A stretch of DNA of 18,410 nucleotides from JAYRGC01 sp041908065. Its GTDB lineage: Bacteria; Pseudomonadota; Alphaproteobacteria; UBA9219. The stretch lies in assembly GCA_041908065.1 (NCBI GenBank), contig JAYRGC010000064.1, positions 1 to 18,410 of the forward strand, given 5' to 3'. The position numbers and the translations under genes are program-made. This document shows, piece after piece, positions 6,884 to 13,869 of this stretch (positions within the stretch are counted from its first letter, which is position 1; each line of letters begins with the position of its first letter). Below the pieces are notes generated by a model. The model worked only from the letters and a program-made list of their open reading frames with translations. It was not told the origin of the DNA and did not search any database.

Positions 6884-7534
6884 ATGAGTTTGCCGCTTAT
6901 GCCCAAAGCCACAGCCGTATGGCTGGTGGAAAACACCGCTTTGACTTTTGAACAGATAGGGGAGTTTTGCGGCCTGCATCGCTTGGAAGTGCAGGCGATA
7001 GCCGATGGCGAGGTCGCCCACGGCATAATAGGCATAGATCCCATAACCAACGGACAGCTTTCCGCCGAGGAAGTGGCGCGTTGCGAAAAGACCGCGACCG
7101 CGCGGCTGAAGATAGTCAAAAGCGATCTGCCCAAGCCGGCCACCCGCACCGGAGGGCCGCGTTATACCCCCGTTTCAAAGCGCGCAGACAAGCCGGACGG
7201 CATAGCCTATCTGGTCAAAAACCATCCCGAACTTATGGACGCGCAGGTGGCGCGGTTGATAGGAACCACCAAGGACACCATCGCCAAGGTGCGCGACAAG
7301 TCGCACTGGAACGCTTCCAATATCAAGCCGCGCAATCCGGTTTTGATTGGATTGTGCCAGCAATCGGATCTGGACGCGGCGTTGGCCAAGGCCAAGCGTC
7401 GCATTAATCGCGAGCGCAAGGCGCAAGGGCTGGGGCCGCTTGAGGAAAACGTGTCTGCGGAGTCATCCGCCGATGTGGGATCGCAAGAACAGCCGAACAT
7501 AGCCTTCGACGACATGATGCGCGGTATGGGGTAA
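6884..7534 (+). CDS. trcR: Cell-cycle transcriptional regulator TrcR (DUF1013)
   Basis: Encodes 216 residues matching the alphaproteobacterial DUF1013 family, named TrcR in Caulobacter-type systems. The start LMPKATAVWLVENTALTFEQ and the following FCGLHRLEVQAIADGEVAHG are close to the family pattern and suggest a helix-turn-helix at about residues 20-45. A second conserved block (AYLVKNHPELMDAQVARLIGTTKDTIAKVRDKSHWN, about 109-144) looks like another DNA-binding helical unit. The C-terminal 40 residues are polar and variable. GGGAG at 6871-6875, 8 nt before the ATG, supports the start. A repeat element follows 42 nt after the stop. The family is almost confined to Alphaproteobacteria, which supports the taxonomic call. 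Confidence 0.9.
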   Translation: MSLPLMPKATAVWLVENTALTFEQIGEFCGLHRLEVQAIADGEVAHGIIGIDPITNGQLSAEEVARCEKTATARLKIVKSDLPKPATRTGGPRYTPVSKRADKPDGIAYLVKNHPELMDAQVARLIGTTKDTIAKVRDKSHWNASNIKPRNPVLIGLCQQSDLDAALAKAKRRINRERKAQGLGPLEENVSAESSADVGSQEQPNIAFDDMMRGMG

Positions 7535-7576
7535 TTGCCTAATTAGCGCAACAACCAAAGGCTGTCTTTTATTAAT

Positions 7577-7813
7577 GTTCTTGCGTAAAACGGGTGGGTA
7601 TTGCCTTAAAAGGGTCGTCATTGCGAGCCGCCTTCTTCAGGCGGCGAAGCAATCCAGACCTTATGGAGCAACGGCACTGGATTGCTTCGCCGCCAAGAGG
7701 CGGCTCGCAATGACGGCCTTTGGCTGTGACTTCGCAAATGACGGCGGTTATGCAGGAGGTCTGATGACAATGCGTCATTCCCTGCGGCATCCCCCAATTT
7801 TGCATTAGAGTCC
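7577..7813. repeat. MITE-like element, copy 3, with palindromic core
   Basis: The left end GTTCTTGCGTAAAACGGG continues to TGGGTATTGCC, so it is the end type seen at the right of copy 2; the element is in the opposite orientation. The right end near 7791-7813 (CCCCCAATTTTGCATTAGAG) is degenerate. The core at 7617-7714 is a clean 98-bp palindrome without the GACAGCG insert. A module GTGACTTCGCAAATGACGGC (7726-7745) also occurs, diverged, at 13187-13206. The gap 7535-8002 holds only this element, the carD promoter and the carD leader. Confidence 0.75.
7617..7714. repeat. Palindromic core repeat inside copy 3
   Basis: The arms are GTCATTGCGAGCCGCC and GGCGGCTCGCAATGAC, with inner arms GGCGAAGCAATCCAG and CTGGATTGCTTCGCC around ACCTTATGGAGCAACGGCA. 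This loop is the reverse complement of the loop in copy 2, giving the orientation of the core. It is the shortest and least interrupted of the three complete cores. Confidence 0.85.
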
Positions 7814-7916
7814 AAATGCGCTCGGTTTTATTAACCAATATTAATGCGTGGCCGTGTAATTTTTGCGGACAACTGTTTGATGTTATTGGTATTTGTATAG
7901 TGGATGCATGAAAGTT

Positions 7917-7945
7917 TTGTAAAACCCATTAATAAATGATATACT
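7917..7945 (+). promoter_or_regulatory. sigma70-like promoter of carD
   Basis: TTGTAA (7917-7922), a 17-nt spacer, and TATACT (7940-7945). The -10 matches the consensus at 5 of 6 positions and the spacing is ideal. Transcription would begin near 7952, leaving a leader of about 50 nt before the carD ATG. The surrounding AT-rich stretch contrasts with the GC-rich genes. Confidence 0.65.
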
Positions 7946-8002
7946 CCCTCCGTGGTCCTGAATAATCTGCATTAACTTTTTCGCAGCGGGAGGGTGGCTG
8001 AC

Positions 8003-8512
8003 ATGGCCGAGAAACTTGAATTCAAAAAAGGCGATTTCGTTGTTTATCCGGCTCATGGCGTTGGTCGGGTCGATGGTGTGGATAGCTATTCCATCGGCGG
8101 GCAGAGCATCTTGTTGTACTCGATAACCTTCGAGCACGATCGCATGAGATTAAAGGTTCCGGTTGAAAAGGCCAAGAATTCCGGTCTTCGCCGCTTAAGC
8201 TCCCGCGATCGCATCCGCGAGGCTTTGACTACTTTGCAGGGCAAGTCTCGCGTCCGCCGCGTGATGTGGAGCCGCCGCGCTCAGGAATACGAATCCAAGA
8301 TCAATTCCGGCGATCCGGTTTCCATCGCCGAGGTCGTCCGCGATCTGCATCGCGGCGCGGATCAGCCGGAGCATTCCTACAGCGAACGCCAGATATATCA
8401 GGCCGCCTTGGAGCGTTTGGCGCGCGAGCTGGCGGCGGTGGAAAAGATAGATCAGGACAAGGCCACGCAAAAGCTGGAGGGCGTTCTGACGCGCGAGAAA
8501 AAGGCGGCTTGA
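8003..8512 (+). CDS. carD: CarD/CdnL family transcription regulator
   Basis: Encodes 169 residues of the CarD_CdnL_TRCF family. Residues 6-60 form the RNA-polymerase-interacting Tudor-like domain (FKKGDFVVYPAHGVGRVDGVDSY, then LKVPVEKAKNSGLRRL). Residues 65-165 form the helical DNA-binding part with VMWSRRAQEYESKINSGDP around Trp89, the residue that in relatives wedges into the promoter minor groove, and IAEVVRDLHR. Such factors bind the RNA polymerase beta subunit and stabilise open promoter complexes, often at rRNA promoters. A GTG nine bases upstream is in frame but lies in the GGGAGGG ribosome site at 7988-7994, so the ATG at 8003 is the start. Its stop overlaps the next gene's ATG. Confidence 0.93.
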   Translation: MAEKLEFKKGDFVVYPAHGVGRVDGVDSYSIGGQSILLYSITFEHDRMRLKVPVEKAKNSGLRRLSSRDRIREALTTLQGKSRVRRVMWSRRAQEYESKINSGDPVSIAEVVRDLHRGADQPEHSYSERQIYQAALERLARELAAVEKIDQDKATQKLEGVLTREKKAA

Positions 8513-8841
8513 TGGACGGAAGCCTGCTCCTCTTCGTTTCTTCTTTTTCCGCGCTGGCGGCGGTCTGCTTCGCGGCGATCGCCGTCTTGTGGCTACGCAG
8601 GTTGCGCGACGGGGTGTTCCGCTCCGTCGAGGAGGCGACAGCCCAGCAGCTTTCCTCCCTCAATCGGTTGCACGAGGAAATAGGAAGAATGCAGAAACAG
8701 CAGAAACTGCAAGAGCAACAGGTGCAGTCTCTCGTCGGATCCAATCTCAAGCTGCGCATAGACATGGTCGCCATGGCCAGCCGTCTGGACATGGCCGAGG
8801 AAGATCGCGCTCAGGGGTGCGAGAGCAGGACGGTGCATTAG
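8512..8841 (+). CDS. Membrane-anchored coiled-coil protein coupled to carD
   Basis: Encodes 109 residues that I do not recognise. Residues 5-28 (LLLFVSSFSALAAVCFAAIAVLWL) form one transmembrane helix followed by RRLRD, so the C-terminal part is probably cytoplasmic. Residues 40-90 are rich in Glu, Gln and Leu with heptad spacing (LNRLHEEIGRMQKQQKLQEQQ), a likely coiled coil. The ATG overlaps the carD stop as ATGA, so translation is coupled. The layout resembles small membrane proteins that scaffold other factors, but nothing identifies a partner. A hairpin repeat lies about 75 nt downstream and may end the transcript. Confidence 0.7.
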   Translation: MDGSLLLFVSSFSALAAVCFAAIAVLWLRRLRDGVFRSVEEATAQQLSSLNRLHEEIGRMQKQQKLQEQQVQSLVGSNLKLRIDMVAMASRLDMAEEDRAQGCESRTVH

Positions 8842-8884
8842 GACGCATCCAGAATCTTGGGCTTTTGCCCAAAGCGAGTTGGTT

Positions 8885-8974
8885 AAAGAATCGCTTTTTC
8901 GGCAATCTCGGTCTGTTCCTCCCCCTAAGAAGGGGGAGGAACTACACCGTCGCAAGCGGCAATAGAAGCCCATC
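8885..8974. repeat. GTTCCTCCCCCT hairpin repeat, copy A
   Basis: A perfect 12-bp stem (8915-8926 with 8931-8942) closes on the loop AAGA. The left flank AAAGAATCGCTTTTTC...CGGTCTG is shared with the copy at 14937, and the right flank ACCGTCGCAAGCGGCAA with the copy at 18349. It has no U tract, so it is not a classical intrinsic terminator, though its place between two genes would suit transcript-end protection. Confidence 0.8.
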
Positions 8975-9012
8975 AATCGAATCTGGAAATGCTCTAATCA
9001 CAGGATTTAGCC

Positions 9013-9501
9013 ATGCCGATCATTTCCGATAAACCGAGATTTCCCGCCGTCGGGGACAAGGCTCCGGCGTTTTCTCTGCCGGACGGCGACGGCGGTGCGG
9101 TCTCTTCGGCCAAAATGAAGGGCGAGAAGTTCGTTCTTTATTTTTATCCCAAGGACAACACTTCCGGCTGCACGGCGGAGGCTTGCGATTTCCGCGACAA
9201 TATGGCGCGGTTGGCTAAGCTGGGCTTTTCCGTCATCGGCGTTTCGCGCGACAGCGCGGCCAGCCACGCGAAATTCGCCGCCAAATACGATCTGGGGTTT
9301 CGTTTGGCTGCGGACGTATCGGGAGAGATTTGTCAAAAATACGGGGTGTGGATAGAAAAAAGCATGTACGGGAAGAAGTACATGGGCATAGAGCGTTCCA
9401 CTTTTTTAATCGACGGCAAGGGCGTGGTGCGGGTTGCATGGCGCAAGGTCGGCGTGAGCGGGCACGTGGCCGAGGTCATAGCGGCGGCGGAAAGGATATG
9501 A
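9013..9501 (+). CDS. bcp: Thiol peroxidase of the Bcp/PrxQ family
   Basis: Encodes 162 residues of the AhpC/TSA thioredoxin-fold family, PrxQ subfamily. It reduces hydroperoxides using a peroxidatic Cys, regenerated by thioredoxin. The active site is YFYPKDNTSGCTAEACDFRD: Cys53 is the peroxidatic residue and Cys58, five residues on, is the resolving residue typical of PrxQ. The usual T-P-G-C reads T-S-G-C here. The C-terminal half contains GIERSTFLIDGKGVV, also typical. The protein has no signal peptide and is cytosolic. AGGA at 9002-9005, 7 nt upstream, supports the ATG. The stop codon TGA ends exactly where a repeat element begins, so that element forms the 3' untranslated region. Confidence 0.93.
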   Translation: MPIISDKPRFPAVGDKAPAFSLPDGDGGAVSSAKMKGEKFVLYFYPKDNTSGCTAEACDFRDNMARLAKLGFSVIGVSRDSAASHAKFAAKYDLGFRLAADVSGEICQKYGVWIEKSMYGKKYMGIERSTFLIDGKGVVRVAWRKVGVSGHVAEVIAAAERI

Positions 9502-9749
9502 GGCTCTTGTTACGCAAAACTGGTGGGTAATTTTGTAGCCAAACGTAGCAGCAAGCATAAAGTTACGGCCAAAGGGCTGTCATTGCGAGCCGCCTTCTTC
9601 AGGCGGCGAAGCAATCCATACCTTATGGAGCAAAGGCTCTGGATTGCTTCGCCGCCCGACAGCGTTTAACGCTGTCCAAACCAAAGGGTGGCGGCTCGCA
9701 ATGACAGCCCTTTTGGAAAGGCAATACCCAACCGTTTTGGGAAAGAGCC
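9502..9749. repeat. MITE-like element, copy 4, with inverted core
   Basis: The left end reads GGCTCTTGTTACGCAAAAC then TGGTGGGTAATTTTGTAGCC; the right end, read inward, is GGCTCTTTCCCAAAACGG then TTGGGTATTGCC. Element orientation is the same as copy 2. The core at 9579-9705 carries the GACAGCG palindrome in its right arm, not its left. The flanks GGATATGA and AGATATAA agree at 6 of 8 positions, which may be an old 8-bp target duplication. Confidence 0.85.
9579..9705. repeat. Palindromic core repeat inside copy 4
   Basis: It has the same outer arms as the other cores. The GACAGCGTTTAACGCTGTC palindrome is at 9658-9676, in the right arm, and the loop reads ACCTTATGGAGCAAAGGCT, the reverse complement sense of copy 2. 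Relative to the element ends this core is therefore inverted compared with copies 2 and 3. Confidence 0.85.
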
Positions 9750-9771
9750 AGATATAAATCCAACGCCGTCT

Positions 9772-11808
9772 TCACAGGCTTCGTAAGATCGCTTTTCCGA
9801 TGGTGAAGGTTATCAATATTATGGCTATCGCGCTGGCCATGGTGGCGGCGATGGGGCCGCCTACGCTGCGGGCGAGGTTCTCGCGGTCGGCGAGGTGGGA
9901 TTCTATTTCGGCGATTTCGCGTTGGATGTCGTTGTACAATCTGCGGGCCATGACAAACTCGCTGGTGTCGTGCTCGACGCGTTTGGGATCGTCGACCAGA
10001 CGCAATACCGCGCTCAGATCCCCTTTTTCCACGGCCTCCTTCACCTGCTTTTTCAATTTTTCCTGCATCGACTTGCTGATGAAGTCCTTCACGCAAGGCT
10101 CTATCATGGGGGCGAGCCATCCGGCCAGAGCTGGAAGTTTTTCGGGGCCGTGGCGGTATTGCAGCTCGCCGAAAAGCGTCAAAAGAGCCAATCCGCGTTT
10201 GGTGGATCCTTCCGGCGCGGACATGGCCTCGAAGAGCCTGTCTCCCCGACGGTCGCGAACGACTAGGAATGCGGCCAGATGGCGATCCATGGGTTCGCGC
10301 GGGCGTCCGGGTTGCGCCGCCGCTGCCTCCAAGGCCGGAAGCAGCTGCTTGGCATTGGTGACGTAGTGGGCTTTCAGCATCGGGCTGATGCAGGGAAGCG
10401 TGGGATTAAGCTCGTACGCGGCGCGTTCCAGCCCGTTTCCTAGCGAAGTTTTGCTTATGATTCCGCGCATCCGTTCCAGTTGCTGGGCTAAGGGAACCAG
10501 CTCGGTTTTTATGTCGTTTTGGGTGTTGACCCAAAGCGTCACGAATTGGCTGTTGATTATTTCGGCTAGAATCTGGGCATTGGAGCCGCCGGTTATCATG
10601 GCTTCGGCCAAGGCGGTGGATATGCCGGATGGCATGACGGAGACGCCGCGATACCTGATTGGCGCGCCGGGATCCAGCGCTATGCAGACCCGCGTCACGA
10701 GCTGGTCGTCGTAATGCGCGCTCCGCCCGCTTTCCTTCAGCTGAGAGATGGCTTCGTTTATTTCCTTGGACCTATCCTCGTCGCCAAGCGAGCGCAGAAG
10801 CCATTTTTCCAGCGAGCTGTTTTCTATCAGTTTGACGGCTTCGCCCACATGTTCGCTGAACGAGGCCGCCAACGGGCGTATCTGCCAATAATCCTTTCCG
10901 GCGTGGGTGAAATGGCGGCTGGCGCGCCGACCCGAATCCACGTTTTTCGGCGTCAGCCTTCTGCCGCTTAACCACTGTTCCAAATCGGCGGCAGTCCAGC
11001 GTTGACGCGCTTCGTCGGTCAACAAGCCGCGTAAAATTTCTATATGCGAAGTGGCGAGGCGTTTCGTTCCCACGATAGCCCCGAAGGTTCCGCGTTCCAG
11101 CTTGGCATGGATAATCTCGCGATCGCTCAGCCCTTTCAGCGGGTTGTGTCCTAATACAGCCAAGGCCAGAGTGATGCCGAACGCATAGCAATCATCGGTG
11201 TGGATGCCGGGGCCGCGTCCTGACGGATTGCACATTCCGCGTTCTATGGTTTCGAACAACACCGGTTGCCCTATGCCCGTAGGCGCGGAAAGGCACTCTC
11301 CCAGCTGCGGAGGGGTCACTCCGCCGAAACGCCAGAATATGTTGTTGGACCTTATGGCTCCGTGAACTATGCCGGTGCGCTGCAGCTCCAGCAAAGCCCC
11401 TATCATGGGGGTGACGAAATAGTGGTTGAGGGTGTCTTCGCGTATCAGGGGCTGCGGATCGTCCGCAGACATCTGGTAGCGAGGGGCCAAGGGATGATCG
11501 TAGGCCAAGACGTAATGACTGGAGTGCGACGGCGGCCAGTATAAAACCCCGCTTTCGCGCAGGCGCAGAAGGCTGGGGTGATCTATGGTGCGCATGGCGT
11601 TTACGGCGTCCAGACGCGCCGGAAGGCCGCTGGTGCACACGATGGCCATAAGATCTTGGCGCAAGTCGCCGCGCATTCTCGCGGCGTAGGCCGTTCCACC
11701 CGCGCTGTTGAAATTGGGGGTGGGGGAATCGGGATATACCTCCACCCGACTGCCTAACAACAGGGAATTTCCGGAGTATTCGTGAGACGGGGATTCTGCG
11801 ACGGACAT
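9772..11808 (-). CDS. Tail-anchored protein kinase-like protein, probable pseudokinase
   Basis: Encodes 678 residues. Residues about 50-285 follow a protein kinase fold: IDHPSLLRL (75-83, before strand 4), a hinge-like YVLAYDHP (99-106), a catalytic-loop equivalent GIVHGAIRSNNIFW (146-159), TDDCYAFGITLALAVLG (204-220, the subdomain IX Asp and helix) and RQRWTAADLEQWLSG (268-282). Key catalytic residues are missing: the HRD Asp is Ala151, the DFG position reads LGE (169-171), the VAIK Lys is replaced in MAIV (54-57), and no Gly-rich loop is visible. Residues 290-620 are helical and not recognised. Residues 627-648 suggest a short coiled coil, and residues 652-673 (ATMASAIAIILITFTIGKAI) form a C-terminal membrane anchor, so the bulk of the protein faces the cytoplasm. 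No strong ribosome site precedes the ATG. It is transcribed divergently from the next gene. Confidence 0.75.
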   Translation of the reverse strand: MSVAESPSHEYSGNSLLLGSRVEVYPDSPTPNFNSAGGTAYAARMRGDLRQDLMAIVCTSGLPARLDAVNAMRTIDHPSLLRLRESGVLYWPPSHSSHYVLAYDHPLAPRYQMSADDPQPLIREDTLNHYFVTPMIGALLELQRTGIVHGAIRSNNIFWRFGGVTPPQLGECLSAPTGIGQPVLFETIERGMCNPSGRGPGIHTDDCYAFGITLALAVLGHNPLKGLSDREIIHAKLERGTFGAIVGTKRLATSHIEILRGLLTDEARQRWTAADLEQWLSGRRLTPKNVDSGRRASRHFTHAGKDYWQIRPLAASFSEHVGEAVKLIENSSLEKWLLRSLGDEDRSKEINEAISQLKESGRSAHYDDQLVTRVCIALDPGAPIRYRGVSVMPSGISTALAEAMITGGSNAQILAEIINSQFVTLWVNTQNDIKTELVPLAQQLERMRGIISKTSLGNGLERAAYELNPTLPCISPMLKAHYVTNAKQLLPALEAAAAQPGRPREPMDRHLAAFLVVRDRRGDRLFEAMSAPEGSTKRGLALLTLFGELQYRHGPEKLPALAGWLAPMIEPCVKDFISKSMQEKLKKQVKEAVEKGDLSAVLRLVDDPKRVEHDTSEFVMARRLYNDIQREIAEIESHLADRENLARSVGGPIAATMASAIAIILITFTIGKAILRSL

Positions 11809-11938
11809 CGTTTTTTCGCTGGCTTTTAGAAGTGGGGATTGTAGATGGCCAAGGCGGCCTGACGCAGATTACGATAAATCGTTTCTTCGAGCCATACGCT
11901 TATGCTGATCGAAGGGCTTTTGATGTTTTCTCGCGATA

Positions 11939-13156
11939 ATGGCACGAGATTTGCTTTGTAGCTTTCGCATCGGAGTATCTAAGGTAGCCAACAGCGAAAA
12001 CCTATGGTTGCGGCTAATGGTAATGGAAATAAGCCCGCTTGTTAGGGATGAAGGGGAATCTTTGTACGCGTTATCGCTACAGAGAAAGAATTTCGCTCGT
12101 CCTGAAAAAGTCGCGGAGGCGGCGGGTTCAGCAGCTGCCACGTCGGCGAAAGACGCGAATTTCGCCGCGCAGCTGGCTTCGTTGCAGTTGAGCGGGAAGG
12201 TGGACGGCGCGGCGTCCCCCATGGCGCAAATTCCGGATGGCGATATGGCTCCTGCGCCGTTGGCGGCTCCGGCCACTCCGGTTTCGACCGCGCCGGATAT
12301 TCCGAACCTCGACGGGACTGAAAATTTCGGCGACGACAGCGAGTTTTCTTTTTATGACCTGCTGGACATAGTTAATCCGTTGCAACACATACCAATATTG
12401 GGATCTTTTTACCGCGAGGCCACCGGCGACACCATAAAGCCTGTCGCGCGGGTGGTGGGGGATGTTCTATACGGAGCCTTGACCGGAACCGCAGTTGTAA
12501 GCGGCGCGATTTCTTTGGCCGGAGTGATGTTAGAGCAATATACCGGCGTGGATCCCATGGGGCGCGTGGCCGAGGCGGTGTTGGGCGACAAGCCGTTGAT
12601 ACCCAACGATCTCGACAACGTGAAGGTAGCGCAAGCTCCGGCGGCGAGTTCCTCTATGGAAGGAGCGTTGCCGGATCCGGCGATGGATTCCGGTTCCTCC
12701 GACGGAGCTTCGGGAAACGACGGCAGCGTGTGGCCGGATTTGGGATTTATGATGGCCGACAACCTCCGCCCGACGTTCGCCGATTATCCGGAAGCGTCCC
12801 CAGTTGCGCCCCCTCCTCCACCGATGCCGGCGGCGTATGACGGGGAAATCCCGATTGCGGACGGCGGAGACGGACATGCGATCGATGACGCCCAAGCCGT
12901 TTTGGCGGCGCAGTACGCGGCGGAACGGGGAACCGAGGTTAGACGCTCGGCTTTCGGCGGCGTGATGGATACTAATCCCATAGGTCGCGGAGGAATAATC
13001 GCCGGAGCCGATGGAGCGGCGGCTGCCTCGGGATTGCAGGCTTCGGACGGCAGCCTTCCGCCGGATTTCGTGCGCGATATGATGACGCTGGCGTTGGAAA
13101 AATACCGCGTAGCCCAAGAATCCGGCGCGTTGCCTTCGACTGCGGTCGCGAGGTGA
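11939..13156 (+). CDS. Conserved-looking hypothetical protein with a TGDTI segment
   Basis: Encodes up to 405 residues of unknown function. Residues about 135-190 (FSFYDLLDIVNPLQHIPIL, then SFYREATGDTIKPVARVVGD and LYGALTG) resemble a block I recall from unnamed Rhodospirillales proteins; a hydrophobic GTAVVSGAISLAGVML stretch follows at about 183-198. The flanks are low complexity: Ala/Pro-rich before it, Asp/Ser/Pro-rich after it, including a PPPPPMP run. The C-terminus DFVRDMMTLALEKYRVAQESGALP looks like a regular helix. The start is uncertain: 11939 gives the longest frame, while Met27 (12017) or Met29 (12023), starting MEISPLVRDEGESLYALSL, may be the true one. Base usage in the first 90 bases is poorer in GC than the rest, which favours the shorter form. 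Confidence 0.7.
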   Translation: MARDLLCSFRIGVSKVANSENLWLRLMVMEISPLVRDEGESLYALSLQRKNFARPEKVAEAAGSAAATSAKDANFAAQLASLQLSGKVDGAASPMAQIPDGDMAPAPLAAPATPVSTAPDIPNLDGTENFGDDSEFSFYDLLDIVNPLQHIPILGSFYREATGDTIKPVARVVGDVLYGALTGTAVVSGAISLAGVMLEQYTGVDPMGRVAEAVLGDKPLIPNDLDNVKVAQAPAASSSMEGALPDPAMDSGSSDGASGNDGSVWPDLGFMMADNLRPTFADYPEASPVAPPPPPMPAAYDGEIPIADGGDGHAIDDAQAVLAAQYAAERGTEVRRSAFGGVMDTNPIGRGGIIAGADGAAAASGLQASDGSLPPDFVRDMMTLALEKYRVAQESGALPSTAVAR

Positions 13157-13161
13157 TCGCG

Positions 13162-13246
13162 TCTGGATTGCGATGCTTAAGTGGCCGTAACTTCGCAAAT
13201 AACGGCTATTTTTGGAAGATAATGCCCCCCGTTTTGAGTAAGAGCC
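13162..13246. repeat. Decayed MITE-like element remnant
   Basis: The right end GTTTTGAGTAAGAGCC (13231-13246) matches the element ends, and GTAACTTCGCAAATAACGGC (13187-13206) matches a module inside copy 3. CTGGATTGC at 13163 may be the last trace of the core. The left end is not found, so the copy is incomplete. Confidence 0.6.
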
Positions 13247-13254
13247 AGTCTATT

Positions 13255-13282
13255 TTGGCGGTTACAAAATATATGGCATAAT
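13255..13282 (+). promoter_or_regulatory. Candidate promoter of the PHA-related pair
   Basis: TTGGCG (13255-13260), 16 nt, CATAAT (13277-13282). The -10 matches at 5 of 6 and the -35 at 4 of 6 positions. It lies about 75 nt upstream of the first gene, just after the decayed repeat, in a locally AT-rich stretch. Confidence 0.4.
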
Positions 13283-13359
13283 GCCGCAGGTTCGGCTTAA
13301 CCTCGGCACTGGCGTGGCTTGTGCTTGAGGCGGGCCATTGGAATCTTGGAGTGTCTTGA

Positions 13360-13869
13360 ATGTCTGAAAGGCGAATGCCGGACGGTTCGGAATGGGGCGA
13401 GCTGGCCAAGGAGGTTTTGGATCTCTGGCAGGAGCATCTGGCCGCGTTGGCTTCGGATCCTCGCGCCAGAGAAGACATGGCCAAGATGATGGCCCCGATG
13501 GGCAAGGCTTTCTCGGAATGGTCTGCGGTGATGCAACATGGTTTCAACGCTGCCAAAAACGGAACCGGACAACCTTTCGCCGGAGGAGATTTCTCCCGAC
13601 CAACCCAGCCTGAACCTGAACCACAGCCTGCGCCTGAGGAATCCGCGACCGCACAGCCCGAGGCCGTTGGGGTTGCATCTCCAGATGGCGATGGCGGCGT
13701 GGATAGGATTGCCCTTCGTTTGGCCGCTCTTGAACGCCAGCTTGAGGAACTCCGGTCAGGCCTCTTCGGCGTTGCGGAGGATGACGGAGTGGCTGGAGCC
13801 GCTGAAGGAGAGGCTTCCGCCGCCTTCGGACAAGGAAGCGGCCGCCGCCCTCGCAAAGGCGTTAATTGA
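13360..13869 (+). CDS. PHA synthase companion, PhaE-like (tentative)
   Basis: Encodes 169 residues. The N-terminus (EWGELAKEVLDLWQEHLAAL, then MMAPMGKAFSEWSAVMQHGF) is helical and resembles the small protein next to PHA-type hydrolases in Rhodospirillales; PhaE subunits of class III synthases have a comparable layout. Residues 79-112 are a Pro/Glu/Ala linker. Residues 115-134 (DRIALRLAALERQLEELRSG) form a short coiled coil like the PhaE C-terminus. The last 35 residues are Gly/Ala-rich and may be read-through of the overlapping frame without function. GGAG at 13348-13351, 8 nt upstream, supports the start. The gene overlaps the next one in another frame by up to 332 bp. It could also be a phasin-like or wholly different accessory protein. 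Confidence 0.65.
   Translation: MSERRMPDGSEWGELAKEVLDLWQEHLAALASDPRAREDMAKMMAPMGKAFSEWSAVMQHGFNAAKNGTGQPFAGGDFSRPTQPEPEPQPAPEESATAQPEAVGVASPDGDGGVDRIALRLAALERQLEELRSGLFGVAEDDGVAGAAEGEASAAFGQGSGRRPRKGVN

Noticed and set aside
7575..7838. Open frames on both strands inside repeat copy 3
   Set aside because: They consist of the palindromic repeat; similar frames arise in each copy and have no ribosome site.
5285..9705. Repeated units considered as a CRISPR array
   Set aside because: The copies are kilobases apart, palindromic over their whole length, and have no spacer periodicity or cas genes.
9800..10366. Plus-strand open frame of 188 codons under the pseudokinase
   Set aside because: It is a shadow of the C-terminal part of the minus-strand gene, with no ribosome site and atypical composition.
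12530..13198. Minus-strand open frame of 222 codons under the 405-residue protein
   Set aside because: It is rich in Arg, Ser and His and has no family resemblance; the plus frame has the conserved core and the better codon pattern.
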